A stretch of DNA of 6,216 bases from the NCBI GenBank assembly GCA_036159515.1, contig JAYYEV010000090.1, positions 1 to 6,216 on the forward strand, in the 5' to 3' direction. Below are positions 6,166-6,216 of this stretch, piece by piece. Source of the DNA: GCA-002727735 sp036159515. GTDB taxonomy: Bacteria; Bacteroidota; Bacteroidia; Flavobacteriales_D; Parvicellaceae. A program made the translations under genes and the position numbers. Positions within the stretch are counted from its first letter, which is position 1; every line of letters begins with the position of its first letter. The notes beneath the pieces were generated by a model that did not search any database, was not told the origin of the DNA, and worked only from the letters and a program-made list of their open reading frames with translations.

Positions 6166-6216
6166 TATCCTTATCACAATAATTACATTCTCATTTATGC
6201 TAATGCTTTTCAAATA
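6158..6216 (+). CDS. Start of a membrane protein gene coupled to ribD (partial)
   Basis: An ATG at 6158, overlapping the last 8 bases of ribD in another frame, opens a reading frame that stays open to the end of the window: MIDILITIITFSFMLMLFK, 19 residues. Almost all are hydrophobic, as in the first transmembrane helix of an integral membrane protein. The ATGATTGA overlap is typical of translational coupling, so the gene would be co-transcribed with ribD. The pattern resembles the first helix of EamA/DMT-type transporters of Bacteroidota as I remember them, but 19 residues cannot establish a family. It could also be a chance open frame; later in-frame ATGs at codons 14 and 16 are alternative starts. 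Confidence 0.5.
   Translation, partial: MIDILITIITFSFMLMLFK

Overview
This is an AT-rich chromosomal segment that looks like Bacteroidota. The evidence is a thioredoxin-like protein with a DUF5106-type N-terminal half, a secreted DUF1573 protein, a ribosomal protein S1 with the long Lys/Ala then acidic N-terminal extension seen in this phylum, genes mostly without Shine-Dalgarno sequences, and promoter boxes of the TTG-N19-TAnnTTTG type. I do not place it below phylum level. Nothing points to mobile elements, phage, CRISPR or recent transfer. It reads as a core housekeeping region with a few unusual details.

Layout. Bases 1-1205 hold a TlpA-like thiol oxidoreductase on the + strand. Its N-terminus looks degraded or missing: coding-like codons continue upstream in the same frame but meet two stop codons. 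Bases 1206-1850 hold a promoter candidate, a secreted DUF1573 protein and a strong terminator. Bases 1927-2796 (- strand) hold sucD, the alpha subunit of succinyl-CoA synthetase, convergent with the DUF1573 gene. Bases 2842-4966 (- strand) hold rpsA for ribosomal protein S1 and its terminator. The T-tract of that terminator may also supply the upstream box of the sucD promoter. Bases 4967-5133 are the divergent intergenic region, with a near-consensus rpsA promoter and a leader of about 75 nt that can fold into a hairpin or pseudoknot. Bases 5134-6165 (+ strand) hold ribD, the bifunctional riboflavin enzyme. A further gene begins at 6158, overlaps the end of ribD by 8 bases and runs off the window; its visible part is a hydrophobic membrane segment.

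How the genes relate. The genes serve different core functions (envelope redox and an envelope protein, TCA cycle, translation, riboflavin synthesis) and do not form one pathway. The only plausible functional pairs are the thiol oxidoreductase with the Cys-containing DUF1573 protein, and ribD with the coupled membrane protein. The most interesting candidate signal is the rpsA leader: a hairpin loop is perfectly complementary to a segment just upstream of the start codon, the two are linked by a pyrimidine-rich stretch, and alternative pairings reach the AUG. This would suit feedback control by S1, but it is a reading by eye and is untested. I found no convincing new multi-gene system.
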